The notes beneath the pieces are model-generated. The model saw nothing but the letters and a program-made list of their open reading frames with translations. It made no database searches and was not told where the DNA came from. A stretch of DNA of 64,000 nt from CAVSXS01 sp963767715 (GTDB lineage: Bacteria > Chloroflexota > Ktedonobacteria > Ktedonobacterales > Ktedonobacteraceae), in the NCBI GenBank assembly GCA_963767715.1, contig CAVYFA010000013.1, forward strand, positions 124,001-188,000. The letters are read 5' to 3'. Of the stretch, positions 36,468-45,852 are shown piece after piece; the stretch's first letter is position 1; every line of letters starts with the position of its first letter. The translations under genes and the position numbers were made by a program.

Positions 36468-38643
36468 GTGAGTGTACTCCTCCCCGCGGCGCTGGCCTTT
36501 GCCATCATCATCCCGATCATATTGCTGTTCTATTTCATGCGTCCCAGGCGCCAGGAGCGCGTGGTGAGCAGCACTCTGCTCTGGCAGCAAGCGCTGCAGG
36601 ACACACAGGCCAGCCGCCCCTGGCAGCGCCTGCGCATTACGCCCCTGCTGCTCCTGCAACTGCTGGCAGCAATCGTGGTCGTACTGGTTCTGATGCGGCC
36701 CGCCATCCTGCTGCCCAATCCTATCAGCGGTGATACCATCATTATCTTACAGTCCTCGGCCAGTATGCAGGCCACCGATGTTGCGCCCAGCCGTTTCGAG
36801 GCGGCCAGGAGCCGTATCGCCGATCTGATCGATGGGCTTGGGCCGGGCGATCACGTTTCGCTCATCGCAATGGCGCGTACGCCGCAGGTCGTCATCGCCG
36901 ACTCATCGGATAAGAATCAACTGTCTGCCGCGCTCGCCAGCATCAAAGTTACCAACCAGGATGCCGATCTTGAGACGGCGCTCTCGCTGGCGAGCGCGCT
37001 CGCCGCCGGGCATTCGGACGCGAAGGCCCTGGTGGTAGGCGATGGACATGTGCTGCCACCGGCGCAGGAACTGGCCGTGCCGATGCCGGTGTACTACCTG
37101 GACGATTGGCGGAAACGCCCCGAATGCCGCTCTGCTCGCCCTCGCAGCGCGCTCCATTTCGGGCAGTCTCGTGGCCCTGGCCCAGGTCGCCAACTACAGC
37201 CAGCAGACGCGCTCCATACCTGTCGCGCTGTACGCGGATGGCACGCTTGTCGCCGTACAGACCGCCACTCTTGGCGCTGGCGCGAGCGGCACGATCCAGT
37301 GGGGGCCACTGCCGCCGGGAACGCACTTCCTGCATGCGCGCATCCTGGCGCAAGATGCTTTGCAGGCTGATAACGATGCCTGGGCCATCGCGGGCAATTC
37401 GGTGCACGGGCGCGTGCTGCTCGTAACGAAGGGCAATACCTTCCTCGAATCCGCCCTGCGACTCCAATCGAACCTCGACCTCTTCGAGACGACGCCTGAC
37501 AGGTATAAGAGCACCGACACGTTTGACCTGACGGTCTTCGATGGCTACGTCCCACCATCCTTGCCGGGCGGCAATCTCTTCTTCGTCAACCCGCCCGCCG
37601 GCTCGTATATCTTTGGCACCTCGGGAGAGGAGATTCACGTCAGCCAGGTCAGCGCAGGCGGCGGCGAGCCGCAGTTGCTGAACGAGGTTGATCTCAGCAG
37701 CATCCATACGCTGCGTGCCAGTCACCTGCTTGCTCCCGAAGCATGGATGCAGCCGGTCATCGTGACGCCCGAAGCGCCGCTGCTGATTGCCGGGGAGCAG
37801 AATACACGCAGGGTAGCGGCCCTCAGCTTCGACCTGCACGACTCCGATCTGCCACTCCAGCCGAGTTTCCCCATCCTGATCTACAACCTGGTCAACTGGT
37901 TCCTCCCCTCTCCGGTCGCGGGCGATGGGCAGGTCTCCCCCGGCACGCCGGTAACAGTACAACCGTGGCCGGGAGCCACGCGCATCACGGTCGCCGGGCC
38001 AGGACAGCAAGCTGTTACGCTGGCCCCGCCGTTTCCAGAGGCAGTCTTCAACCAGACCGATGCAGCGGGCATCTACCAGGTCACGCAGGATACCTCCGGC
38101 CAGCAGCGCCAGTCCGCGTTCGTCGTGAACCTGTTCGACCCCCTGCAATCGCAACTGGCGCCCGCCACCCAACTGCCCGTCGTGCATAGCACCGCCTTCG
38201 ACCAGGGAGGCCAGGGAGGACAATCTGTCCCACTAGAACTACAAGAATTGTGGCCCTGGATCGCCGCCCTGCTCCTGCTCGTGCTCTGCGCCGAATGGTG
38301 GCTCTTCAGCCGGGGCCACATAACGGTAATCAGACGAGGCATCGAGAGCCGTCGTCATAGTAGGGGCGGGGGTGGAGTGGATGAGGGGTGGGGACCCTTG
38401 CGGTCGCCCTTCGGAGGTCACCACCGATCGCTGCAATCGCTCTTCAGAGGTCTGCGGTCGCCCTTCGGGGGTCACCACCGATCACCGCGGTCGCCCTTTA
38501 CCCACCAACGACGACCAAATACGGGGTTGAAACCCTCGCGGTCGCCCTTTGCCCGCCGCCATCAATCAGACGCGGTGAGGGGACCCTTGCGCTTGCCCTT
38601 TGCTCGCCGGGGCAGGAAGGGGGGGCGCGATGTTCACGTTTGA
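36468..38643 (+). CDS. BatA-like membrane protein with VWA domain (one-base frameshift)
   Basis: About 725 residues in two frames. The first (36468 to about 37100) has two N-terminal helices (AFAIIIPIILLFYFM, LLLQLLAAIVVVLVLM) framing a basic loop, then a VWA domain with IIILQSSASMQAT. The second (from about 37102 to 38643) continues IGGNAPNAALLALAARS, then a beta-rich part and a C-terminal helix (WPWIAALLLLVLCAEWWLF). Dropping a G at about 37101 joins them. The metal site lacks the first Asp (Gln in its place), so metal binding is doubtful. The last 80 residues are an Arg/Pro/Ser-rich tail made of repeats. Start GTG with GGAGATGGACA before it. Confidence 0.78.
38395..38620 (+). repeat. Tandem-like repeats at the 3' end of the BatA-like gene
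   Basis: The unit GCGGTCGCCCTT occurs about five times in exact or slightly changed form between 38400 and 38600, in two longer near-copies (GGAGGTCACCACCGATC and GGGGGTCACCACCGATC). It codes for a tail of RSPFGGHHRS-like units with no counterpart in BatA proteins known to me. Confidence 0.7.
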
Positions 38644-41488
38644 ACAGCCCTGGCTGCTCTTACTCCTGCTGCCGGTCGGACTGCTGGTCTTGCTTACCTG
38701 GCGGCGCATGGCCCTGCCGTTTCGCAGGACGCAGCGGCGCCTGATCCTGGCCTGCAGGCTCGCCTTGTTCCTGCTGATAATCACTGCGCTGGCCGGACCG
38801 GTGCTGGCGCTGCCGACCGCGCGTCAGGCGGTGGTCTTCGTGGGGGATATCTCCGCCAGTACGCTGCCACAGCAGGATTTCATGGCGCAGTGGATCGACC
38901 AGGCCATCCTCCAGAAGCGGCCCGGCGACCAGGTAGGCATCGTCGCCGTCGGGCGCAATGCGCTGGTCGAGCAGTCCGTCTCTACATCAGTGGACTTTTC
39001 ACAGTTCCAGACGACGCCGGATACGAATTATACCGACCTGGCGGCCGGTCTGCGGCTCGCGGCGGCCATCCTGCCCGAGAACAGCGAGCGGCGCATCGTC
39101 CTGCTGAGCGACGGGCAGCAGAACCTGGAGGACGCGCTGCCGGAGGCGCAGTTGCTGCGCCAGGAAGGCATCCGGCTGGATATAGTGCCGCTCCCCGAGG
39201 TGGTTGGCCCGGAGGCGCGCATCGATGGCCTCGACGCGCCCACGACCGTGCGCAGCGGCGAGCGCTTCGTGCTGCATGCCCAGGTCTATAGTTCGGTTGC
39301 GCAAAGTGCGATTCTACGCCTGTATCTTGACCAGACACTGCTCCAGCAGCGCTCAACACACCTGGTTGTAGGCGAGCAGGAGGTTTCCTTTGACTTACCC
39401 GCTCCTCCCGCCGGCTTTCATACCTATCGCCTGACACTGGATGCCAGACTCGATACGATCAGCCAGAATAACGAGGCCTCCGCCTTTGTCGATGTGCAGG
39501 GGCCACCGCAGGTGCTTGTCATCGAGGGACAGACCGGCGCGGGCCGCAATATCGCTGCAGCGCTGAAGGCCACGCATATCTCCACCACGGTTGGCACCCC
39601 GGCGGATGTGCCCGCGACGCTGGATGGCCTGGCGGGCTACGACGCGCTGGTACTGGCGGATGTTCCGGCCGATGACCTCGGCCCGACGCGTATGCAGGTG
39701 CTGCAAGCGTATGTGCGCGACCTCGGGCGTGGGCTGCTGGTGAGCGGCGGAGAGAACAGCTATGGCGTTGGGGGCTATGCAGGGACCCCGCTCGAGGAGA
39801 CACTGCCGGTCAGCATGGATATCCCGCAGCACAAAGATAACCCGACGATTGCTGTCGTGCTGATCGTTGAAAGCCTGGAGACCAACATCACGGTCAATAT
39901 CTCGAAGCAGGCGGCAAAGGGAGTGATTGATCTCCTGACGCCGCGCGATTACGTCGCTGTTTCAGCCGCGTACGGCAACCTGACCATCCCCATGCAGCAT
40001 GTCACCGATAAAGTCGCCATCGATCAGGCTATCGACGCAATGAATCCAAACGATCCGGAGAGCTACCTGCCCGACCTGGTTGCCGCCGAAAAGGCGCTGC
40101 TGAAGACAAATGCGAAGATCAAGCACGTTATCCTGCTGGGCGATGGCGATGCGACCGATAACTACACCGCGCAGGTGGACAGGATGGCGAGCGAGCATAT
40201 CTCGATATCGGTCGTGGGCACGAACATCGGCTCATTCCAGGATCTGACGATGATGCAGCAGATCGCTGAAGCTGGAAAGGGGCGCTTCTACCGCGCCGAC
40301 GACCCGAACGCTATCCCGCAGATTTTACTCGATGAGACAAAGCATGCCGCGAAACGCGCCATTATCGAGCAGCCCTTCGTTCCTGCCATCGTCAGTTCGC
40401 ATCCCATCCTGACGGGGTTAGGCGCGCTCCCGCGGCTCGATGGCTATGTAGCGACCACGCCCAAACCGGCCGCGCAGGTCGTGCTGACGAGCTCGCTGGA
40501 CGATCCCGTGCTGGCCGCCTGGCAATACGGTCTGGGGCGCGTCGTGGCATGGACAAGCGACGCGCTCGGCCTGTGGACGGCGAACTGGCTGCGCTGGAAC
40601 AACGCTGCGCGCTGGTGGGCCAACCTTGTCACCTGGACACTTCCAACGCCAGGCAGCCAGCTTATCGTGAATGGCAGCGTCAGCGGCGTGAATGGCAGCG
40701 TCAGCGTCGATCTCCCCGCCAGCGTCCTGCCCGCGAATGGCGCGAGCGGCCAGAATACCCAGCAGGTCCAGGTGAAGATCGTTGCCCCCGACCTTTCGCA
40801 GCAAGCAGTCACGCTGCAACCAACCGCGCCGGGGCACTGGCAGGGCAGCTTCCCGGCAACGCAGGTGGGCATCTACCTGCTGCATGTCACCTGGCAGGAG
40901 AGCATCGGCACGGGTAAGGCTACAACCGCTCGCCAGTTGTCCACTACGACCGGGCTGGTCGTGCCTTACTCGCCCGAATACCTCAAAACAGGCACAGACC
41001 TGAACTTCCTCGGCCAGCTCGCACAGGCGGGCGGCGGCGCGCTGCTCAGCACGGATGATGTCGCTGCCGCCTTCGCTCCCAACCTGCCGCCTGTCGATAC
41101 AGAGGTATCGCTCACCTTCTGGTTCTTCGCGCTGGCGGCCCTGCTGTTGCCCATCGATATCGCGCTGCGCCGCCTCTCCAGCCTGGAATTCCTGGCCGCC
41201 GGCTACCGCTGGCTGCTCTTACGCCTGCGCCCATCCAGGGCGTCAGAGAGCGCGGATAATGTTGCGCTTGCGGCTATGCGAGCACACCGCCAGGTACGTA
41301 GGAACCGGCACGTCGAGCTGGAAGAGAAGGTTGAACCTGCCGGAAAGAAGGCCGGGGTAGTTGTACTGGAGGCTGAGTCGGTGAAGGATGAAGCGTCGCC
41401 TGCACGTGCTCAAGAGAAGGAGCAGGGGATTTCAACGACGAGGCGGCTGCTCGAGGAGAAGCAAAAGAGGTCAAAGGAGAAGAAATAA
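38630..41488 (+). CDS. BatB-like protein with two VWA regions and a GATase-like domain
   Basis: About 952 residues. Two helices at the N-terminus (WLLLLLLPVGLLVLLTW, LACRLALFLLIITAL), a VWA domain with intact metal site in VFVGDISAS, beta-rich part, a GATase1-like segment (YDALVLADVPADDLGP and GRGLLVSGGENSYGVGGY), a second VWA-like region (AVVLIVESLETNI, degenerate site), a further beta-rich part, and one helix near the end (WFFALAALLLPIDIAL). A charged coiled-coil tail follows. It starts at ATG 38630 inside the end of the BatA-like gene, so the two are coupled. With MoxR and DUF58 it forms the classic MoxR-VWA set; the GATase-like part links it to the two paralogues at the operon start. Confidence 0.85.
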   Translation: MFTFEQPWLLLLLLPVGLLVLLTWRRMALPFRRTQRRLILACRLALFLLIITALAGPVLALPTARQAVVFVGDISASTLPQQDFMAQWIDQAILQKRPGDQVGIVAVGRNALVEQSVSTSVDFSQFQTTPDTNYTDLAAGLRLAAAILPENSERRIVLLSDGQQNLEDALPEAQLLRQEGIRLDIVPLPEVVGPEARIDGLDAPTTVRSGERFVLHAQVYSSVAQSAILRLYLDQTLLQQRSTHLVVGEQEVSFDLPAPPAGFHTYRLTLDARLDTISQNNEASAFVDVQGPPQVLVIEGQTGAGRNIAAALKATHISTTVGTPADVPATLDGLAGYDALVLADVPADDLGPTRMQVLQAYVRDLGRGLLVSGGENSYGVGGYAGTPLEETLPVSMDIPQHKDNPTIAVVLIVESLETNITVNISKQAAKGVIDLLTPRDYVAVSAAYGNLTIPMQHVTDKVAIDQAIDAMNPNDPESYLPDLVAAEKALLKTNAKIKHVILLGDGDATDNYTAQVDRMASEHISISVVGTNIGSFQDLTMMQQIAEAGKGRFYRADDPNAIPQILLDETKHAAKRAIIEQPFVPAIVSSHPILTGLGALPRLDGYVATTPKPAAQVVLTSSLDDPVLAAWQYGLGRVVAWTSDALGLWTANWLRWNNAARWWANLVTWTLPTPGSQLIVNGSVSGVNGSVSVDLPASVLPANGASGQNTQQVQVKIVAPDLSQQAVTLQPTAPGHWQGSFPATQVGIYLLHVTWQESIGTGKATTARQLSTTTGLVVPYSPEYLKTGTDLNFLGQLAQAGGGALLSTDDVAAAFAPNLPPVDTEVSLTFWFFALAALLLPIDIALRRLSSLEFLAAGYRWLLLRLRPSRASESADNVALAAMRAHRQVRRNRHVELEEKVEPAGKKAGVVVLEAESVKDEASPARAQEKEQGISTTRRLLEEKQKRSKEKK

Positions 41489-41529
41489 GCCTTTAACGCC
41501 TATTCAATTGCATAAAAGAGAATGAGAAA

Positions 41530-41769
41530 TCATGCCCTATCGTATGCTCTTAGAAATTCGTCTCTTGATATACCAGCTTGCGTACAGATGGTTCTCAAGG
41601 TTGATCCTTTGATTTTACTGTGATTGGGCAATGTCAGAGGAGTTCTTGTCCCATCAGCATTTTCGCGAACCATAGCAATATGTTCGCGATCTCGGACAAG
41701 GTAGAAACCGAGTAACTCGAAAGCTTTTATTACTTTCGTCTTGGGCGCATCAACAGGAAAATGTGGCAC
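41530..41769 (-). CDS. hicA: HicA-family mRNA interferase toxin
   Basis: A 79-residue protein with the small double-stranded RNA-binding-like fold of HicA. It contains LGFYLVRDREHIAMVRENADG, in which the catalytic His of HicA toxins is expected, and LPNHSKIKGSTLRTI, the usual end of the family. It should cut mRNA when free of its antitoxin. It starts with a GTG that overlaps the hicB stop (TAGTG). More AT-rich than its neighbours, in keeping with transfer. Confidence 0.8.
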   Translation of the reverse strand: MPHFPVDAPKTKVIKAFELLGFYLVRDREHIAMVRENADGTRTPLTLPNHSKIKGSTLRTICTQAGISRDEFLRAYDRA

Positions 41770-41993
41770 TAGATTGTCACTCCAGCTTCAGCCACGAAAG
41801 CCTCTAGAACAGGGGAATCTGAGTCAAAAACGTCGCGGCCAAAAGTGTCGATATGAAAGCGAATGGCTGATTTTACGTCGGCGAGGGCCTCTTCGTATGT
41901 ATCACCTTCACCAACCACAACTCCTTTCAAACCCAGTGGATAGGCGACATACCCGTCTGAATGCTTTTCAACGATAATTTTGATATGCTGCAT
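41769..41993 (-). CDS. hicB: HicB-family antitoxin
   Basis: A 74-residue HicB-type protein: HIKIIVEKHSDGYVAYPLGL, then GVVVGEGDTYEEALADVKSA, the partial RNase H-like fold that masks HicA. It lacks a clear C-terminal DNA-binding domain, as in the short form of the family. It stands first in the pair, and the GTG of hicA overlaps its stop. AGGAGCAAGACC precedes its ATG on the minus strand. Confidence 0.8.
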   Translation of the reverse strand: MQHIKIIVEKHSDGYVAYPLGLKGVVVGEGDTYEEALADVKSAIRFHIDTFGRDVFDSDSPVLEAFVAEAGVTI

Positions 41994-42146
41994 GGTCTTG
42001 CTCCTCGATGATTTCTATGGTAGGCTCTCATTGCGTAAAGTGAGAATGCCAATTAACCGCTCTTGAGAAACCTTATCAGGCAACGAAAGAGATGTCAAGG
42101 GGAATCCCGTGACCGATTGAAATATCGTACAGAAAAGGGAATGACT

Positions 42147-43133
42147 ATGGAATATCGCGCGTTAGGCCGTACCGGCTGGAATATTTCGGTGATCGGTTTC
42201 GGCTCGTGGGGCATCGGCGGCAATGAATGGGGTACCACCGACGACCGTGAATCACTTGCCGCGCTCAACAAGGCCATTGACCTGGGCGTCAACTTCATCG
42301 ACACGGCAGATGTGTATGGCGATGGGCACTCTGAGCAGTTGATTGCCGAGGTGCGCAAGGCCCGCAGCGAGCAGTTGATTGTCGCCACCAAGGCAGGGCG
42401 GCGGCTCAACCCGCATGTCGCCAGCGGCTATAACCGGCAGAACCTTACCGCGTTTGTCGAGCGCAGTTTGAAAAATCTGCAAACGGACACGCTCGACCTG
42501 CTTCAACTGCACTCCCCACCCTCGCAGGTCTACGATATGCCGGAGGTCTTCGGCGTTCTGGATGAACTCGTGCGGCAGGGCAAGGTGCGCTTCTACGGTG
42601 TGAGCGTGGAGCGCGTAGACGAGGCCCTCAAGGCTATCACGTATCCGAACGTGCAGAGCGTTCAGATTATCTTCAACATGTTCCGCCTCAAGCCGTCCGA
42701 ACAATTCTTCGCGGCCGCACGCGAGCGGCAGGTGGGCATCCTGGCGCGCGTGCCGCTGGCAAGTGGCCTGCTCTCGGGCAAGTTCCGGCCCGACACGCAA
42801 TTCTCCGCCAACGACCACCGCAACTTCAATCGTCACGGCGAAGCCTTCGACCAGGGCGAAACCTTCTCAGGGGTTGACTACGAAACCGGGCTGCAAGCCG
42901 TCGAGCAGTTGCGCCCGCTTGTACCCCAGGGAGCAACGCTGGCGCAACTGGCGCTGCGCTGGATCTTGATGTTCCCGGAGGTCACGACCGCTATCCCTGG
43001 CGCCAAAAACCCACGGCAAGCTGAAGATAACGTGCGGGCAGCCGAACTGCCGCCGCTCAGCCCAGAGACGATGCGCCGCGTCGAAGAGATATACGGTCGG
43101 TACATCAAGGCGCAGGTACAGGATCGCTGGTAG
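42147..43133 (+). CDS. Aldo/keto reductase
   Basis: A 328-residue NADPH-dependent aldo/keto reductase. Catalytic Asp and Tyr lie in NFIDTADVYGDGHSEQ, the Lys in VATKAGRRL, and the coenzyme region near IPGAKNPRQAEDN. The TIM barrel appears complete. The start is put at ATG 42147 (AAAAGGGA upstream); 42141 is an equal second choice and the open frame back to 42063 is not used. A good terminator lies 93 bases after the stop. Confidence 0.88.
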   Translation: MEYRALGRTGWNISVIGFGSWGIGGNEWGTTDDRESLAALNKAIDLGVNFIDTADVYGDGHSEQLIAEVRKARSEQLIVATKAGRRLNPHVASGYNRQNLTAFVERSLKNLQTDTLDLLQLHSPPSQVYDMPEVFGVLDELVRQGKVRFYGVSVERVDEALKAITYPNVQSVQIIFNMFRLKPSEQFFAAARERQVGILARVPLASGLLSGKFRPDTQFSANDHRNFNRHGEAFDQGETFSGVDYETGLQAVEQLRPLVPQGATLAQLALRWILMFPEVTTAIPGAKNPRQAEDNVRAAELPPLSPETMRRVEEIYGRYIKAQVQDRW

Positions 43134-43225
43134 GTGGACGCGTAAAATACCCTTCCGCCAGAACGAAAAAATGGGCCTCCGCCAGCCCAGGTGAGAAGCC
43201 GCCTCAGGCCTACCTCACTGATCAT

Positions 43226-43253
43226 TTACCGCTCATTTTGAGCGGTAATTTTT
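43226..43253. terminator. Rho-independent terminator
   Basis: TTACCGCTCA, loop TTT, TGAGCGGTAA, then TTTTT: a perfect 10-bp stem with a T run, 93 bases after the aldo/keto reductase. It lies between two genes that face each other, so with A residues on the far side it may also serve the SDR gene. Confidence 0.85.
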
Positions 43254-43330
43254 GGGAGATGAGGTTCTGATTGACGGATGCGAATTCGACCTGCTTGATC
43301 CAGGTGCGCGGATTGACCGCCCGCACTGCT

Positions 43331-44185
43331 TTAGTGCGGTGCTCTCGGTAAGGTGGGATTGCCCTCCTGAAGAATATCCTCCATCCGGGTCTGAATGGCT
43401 CCTTTCAATTCCGGGTGAGTGAGGATATAAAATCGTTCCTCGCGAATGGCCCCAAAGACGAGGTCAGCGACGTGCTGAGGAGGCATCCCCTCTCGAAAGG
43501 CTTGCTGGATGCGTTGCAGCACGGCCACATTTTGAGCAGACGACTTCTGTCCATCCGGGGCGTTCTGGAGTCTGACCGGACGGTTGCGCTGCGAGTCCAT
43601 AATACGTGTATTCACGAAGCCTGGGCACAGGACGGAAACCTTGATGCTGGCGCCACGGAGAGTCAGTTCATGGTATAAGGTCTCAGAAAGCGTCACTACA
43701 CCAAGTTTGCTTACCTTGTAAACGCCCTGACCCGGGCCTGAGATGAGGCCCGCCATGGATGCGGTATTGACGATGTGGCCCTCGGAGTGCTGGTCGAGCA
43801 TGCGTGGGACAAAGAAGTGGATGCCATGAATCACCCCCCAGAGATTGACGCCCAGGACCCATTCCCAGTCCGCCAGGGTGCTTTCCCAGGCAGTAGTACC
43901 TGCGCCTACACCCGCATTGTTGAACAACAGATGTACGGCAGAGTAGGTCTCGAAAGCTTTCCGGGCAAGCGTTTCGACATCCCCGGCTTGTGAAACGTCG
44001 GTAGGAACAGCAAGGGTCTGTGCGCCCTGGGCGGCGAGGTCTCCGCTGGCTTGCAGGAGGGCCTGTCCTTCGATGTCGGCCAGGACGATCTTCATGCCCT
44101 CCTGGGCGCAGCGTTCGGCCAGCGCGCGGCCTATGCCGCTGGCTGCTCCGGTAACGACGGCAACTTTTCCCTGGAATGCTTTCAT
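43331..44185 (-). CDS. SDR-family oxidoreductase
   Basis: A 284-residue short-chain dehydrogenase. NAD(P) motif TGAASGIGRALAER at 11-24, NNAGVGAGTT, catalytic Ser in NTASMAGL and YKVSKLGVVTL with the Tyr-x-x-x-Lys pair. The extended C-terminus (about 40 residues past the core) is common in this branch. Substrate unknown. It is read in the same direction as, and about 46 bases after, the ABC permease, and could be the last gene of that operon. Confidence 0.88.
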   Translation of the reverse strand: MKAFQGKVAVVTGAASGIGRALAERCAQEGMKIVLADIEGQALLQASGDLAAQGAQTLAVPTDVSQAGDVETLARKAFETYSAVHLLFNNAGVGAGTTAWESTLADWEWVLGVNLWGVIHGIHFFVPRMLDQHSEGHIVNTASMAGLISGPGQGVYKVSKLGVVTLSETLYHELTLRGASIKVSVLCPGFVNTRIMDSQRNRPVRLQNAPDGQKSSAQNVAVLQRIQQAFREGMPPQHVADLVFGAIREERFYILTHPELKGAIQTRMEDILQEGNPTLPRAPH

Positions 44186-44231
44186 GATAGGCCCCTCTTT
44201 CTTCCTGGCAACTGATGCATCGCATCTGTAG

Positions 44232-45095
44232 TTAGCGCGCTACGCGTGGGTAGAGCCGTGCGCCGATGGCGACCAGCACGATTGTGACCCCGATCATGAC
44301 ACCGTAGTCGATCAGCAGTCCGGAAGGGTTGATCGTGCCGTTGGCGAGCATGAGCGAGCGCAGTGCATCGACCTCGTAGCTGAGCGGGTTGCCGCGCGCG
44401 ATGACCTGCAGCCAGGCGGGCATGATGGCGACCGGGTAGATGGCGTTGCTGGCGAAGAACAACGGCATGGTCAGTACCTGGCCAATGCCCATGAAGCGCT
44501 CGCGTGTGCGCACCAGGCAGGCGATCACCAGCGAGAAGGTCGAGAACGCGGACGCGCCCAGCAAAATCATCACCAGCACACCCAGCAGCGCCAGGGGATT
44601 CCAGTTCATATGCACGCCCAGCAGCAGCGCCAGCAGGTAGATGATGATGGCCTGCGAGAGGCCGCGCACGCCTGCCGCGAGCGCCTTGCCCAGCACCAGC
44701 GCCGAACGCGGCGTGGGACTTGCCAGGAACTTGTGAATGATGCCCAGGTCGCGCTCCCAGATGATAGCAATACCTGAGAAGATGGCGATGAACAGCACGC
44801 TCTGTGCCAGGATGCCCGGCGCCAGGAAGTCGATATAGCTGGTACTGCCGGATGAAAGTCCACGCACGCGCGCGAGTACCTCGCCGAAGATGAGCAGCCA
44901 CAGCATGGGTTGTATCGCGCGCGTGAACAGGTCGGTCGGGTCATGGCGAATCTTGCGGATCTCCAGGCCGATGATCGTGGCGGATTTTATAAAGTAGCGC
45001 TTGAGCGCGGTAAGCGTCGATATTTCTGGAAGGGGTCTGACCGCCTCCCTGTTAGCTAAGACGTCCTGCTGCGCGACGGGTGCGTGCTGTGTCAC
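44232..45095 (-). CDS. ABC-2 type permease, DrrB-like
   Basis: A 287-residue membrane protein with a cytosolic N-terminus of about 55 residues and six helices. It has the family start RKIRHDPTDLFTRAIQPMLWLLIFGE and the motif REERFMG-like segment LVRTRERFMGIGQVLTMPLFFAS near the fourth helix. It pairs with the ATPase gene, with which it overlaps by 44 bases. Homologues export anthracyclines and other hydrophobic drugs or lipids. Confidence 0.88.
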   Translation of the reverse strand: MTQHAPVAQQDVLANREAVRPLPEISTLTALKRYFIKSATIIGLEIRKIRHDPTDLFTRAIQPMLWLLIFGEVLARVRGLSSGSTSYIDFLAPGILAQSVLFIAIFSGIAIIWERDLGIIHKFLASPTPRSALVLGKALAAGVRGLSQAIIIYLLALLLGVHMNWNPLALLGVLVMILLGASAFSTFSLVIACLVRTRERFMGIGQVLTMPLFFASNAIYPVAIMPAWLQVIARGNPLSYEVDALRSLMLANGTINPSGLLIDYGVMIGVTIVLVAIGARLYPRVAR

Positions 45096-45852
45096 GGAAG
45101 GTTCCTCCTGTCTCTAGTGTATTGCCGGTATAGTGCGTAAACACATCGTCCAGACTGGTTTCTGGCCCGCCAACGCTCTCCTTCAGCTCTTCGGGCGTGC
45201 CCATCGCCATGATATTGCCCAGGTGCATGATGGCCACGCGCTGGCAAAGGCTATCGGCCTCCTCCATGTAGTGCGTGGTGATGAGCATGGTCATGTTGAA
45301 GCGCTCGCGCAGTTGTGCCAGGTGTTCCCAGACAGCTTTACGCGCGACGGGGTCCAGGCCCACCGTCGGCTCGTCGAGGAAGAGCACCTCTGGCCGGTGC
45401 AGCACGGCCTGGGCCACCTCGAGGCGGCGGATCATTCCGCCGGAGTAGGTGCGCACCAGCCGATCTCCGGCCTCTTGCAGCCCCATGAACGCCAGCGCGT
45501 CGCTCACACGTTTATGCTGCTCGGCGCGCGGCACGTCGTACAACTTGGCGAAGACCATCAAATTCTCATAGCCGGTCAGTGTGCCGTCCGCCGAAATCGC
45601 CTGGGGCACGTAGCCAATCAGCCGCCGCACCTCCATGGGCTTTTTGCCAACGTCGTAGCCCGCGACCAGCCCCTGGCCGGAGGTAGGCAGCAGAAGCGTG
45701 GTGAGTATCTTGATGGTCGTGCTTTTCCCGGCCCCATTCGGCCCAAGCAGGCCAAAAATCTCGCCCTCGTCAACGTTGAAATTAATAGAGTTGACCGCGG
45801 TGTTGTCGCCGAAGCGCTTCACCAGGTCACGTACTTCAATGATGTTCTGCAT
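45052..45852 (-). CDS. ABC transporter ATPase, DrrA-like
   Basis: A 266-residue ATPase: Walker A GPNGAGKSTT near 36-45, signature YSGGMIRRLEVAQA, Walker B VLFLDEPTVGLDP and the switch His in ITTHYMEEAD. Typical DrrA length is about 310-330, so the C-terminal tail is short here. It overlaps the permease gene downstream and the marR stop upstream (17 bases), giving a three-gene coupled unit for regulated efflux. Confidence 0.9.
   Translation of the reverse strand: MQNIIEVRDLVKRFGDNTAVNSINFNVDEGEIFGLLGPNGAGKSTTIKILTTLLLPTSGQGLVAGYDVGKKPMEVRRLIGYVPQAISADGTLTGYENLMVFAKLYDVPRAEQHKRVSDALAFMGLQEAGDRLVRTYSGGMIRRLEVAQAVLHRPEVLFLDEPTVGLDPVARKAVWEHLAQLRERFNMTMLITTHYMEEADSLCQRVAIMHLGNIMAMGTPEELKESVGGPETSLDDVFTHYTGNTLETGGTFRDTARTRRAAGRLS

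Noticed and set aside
36949..38223. A 424-residue open frame opposite the BatA-like gene
   Set aside because: Covers a region where the plus strand has the continuation of the VWA protein; Arg/Gly-rich and without motifs.
38395..38620. Possible CRISPR array from the spaced GCGGTCGCCCTT units
   Set aside because: Units are short, unevenly spaced and degenerate, lie inside a coding frame, and no cas gene is near.
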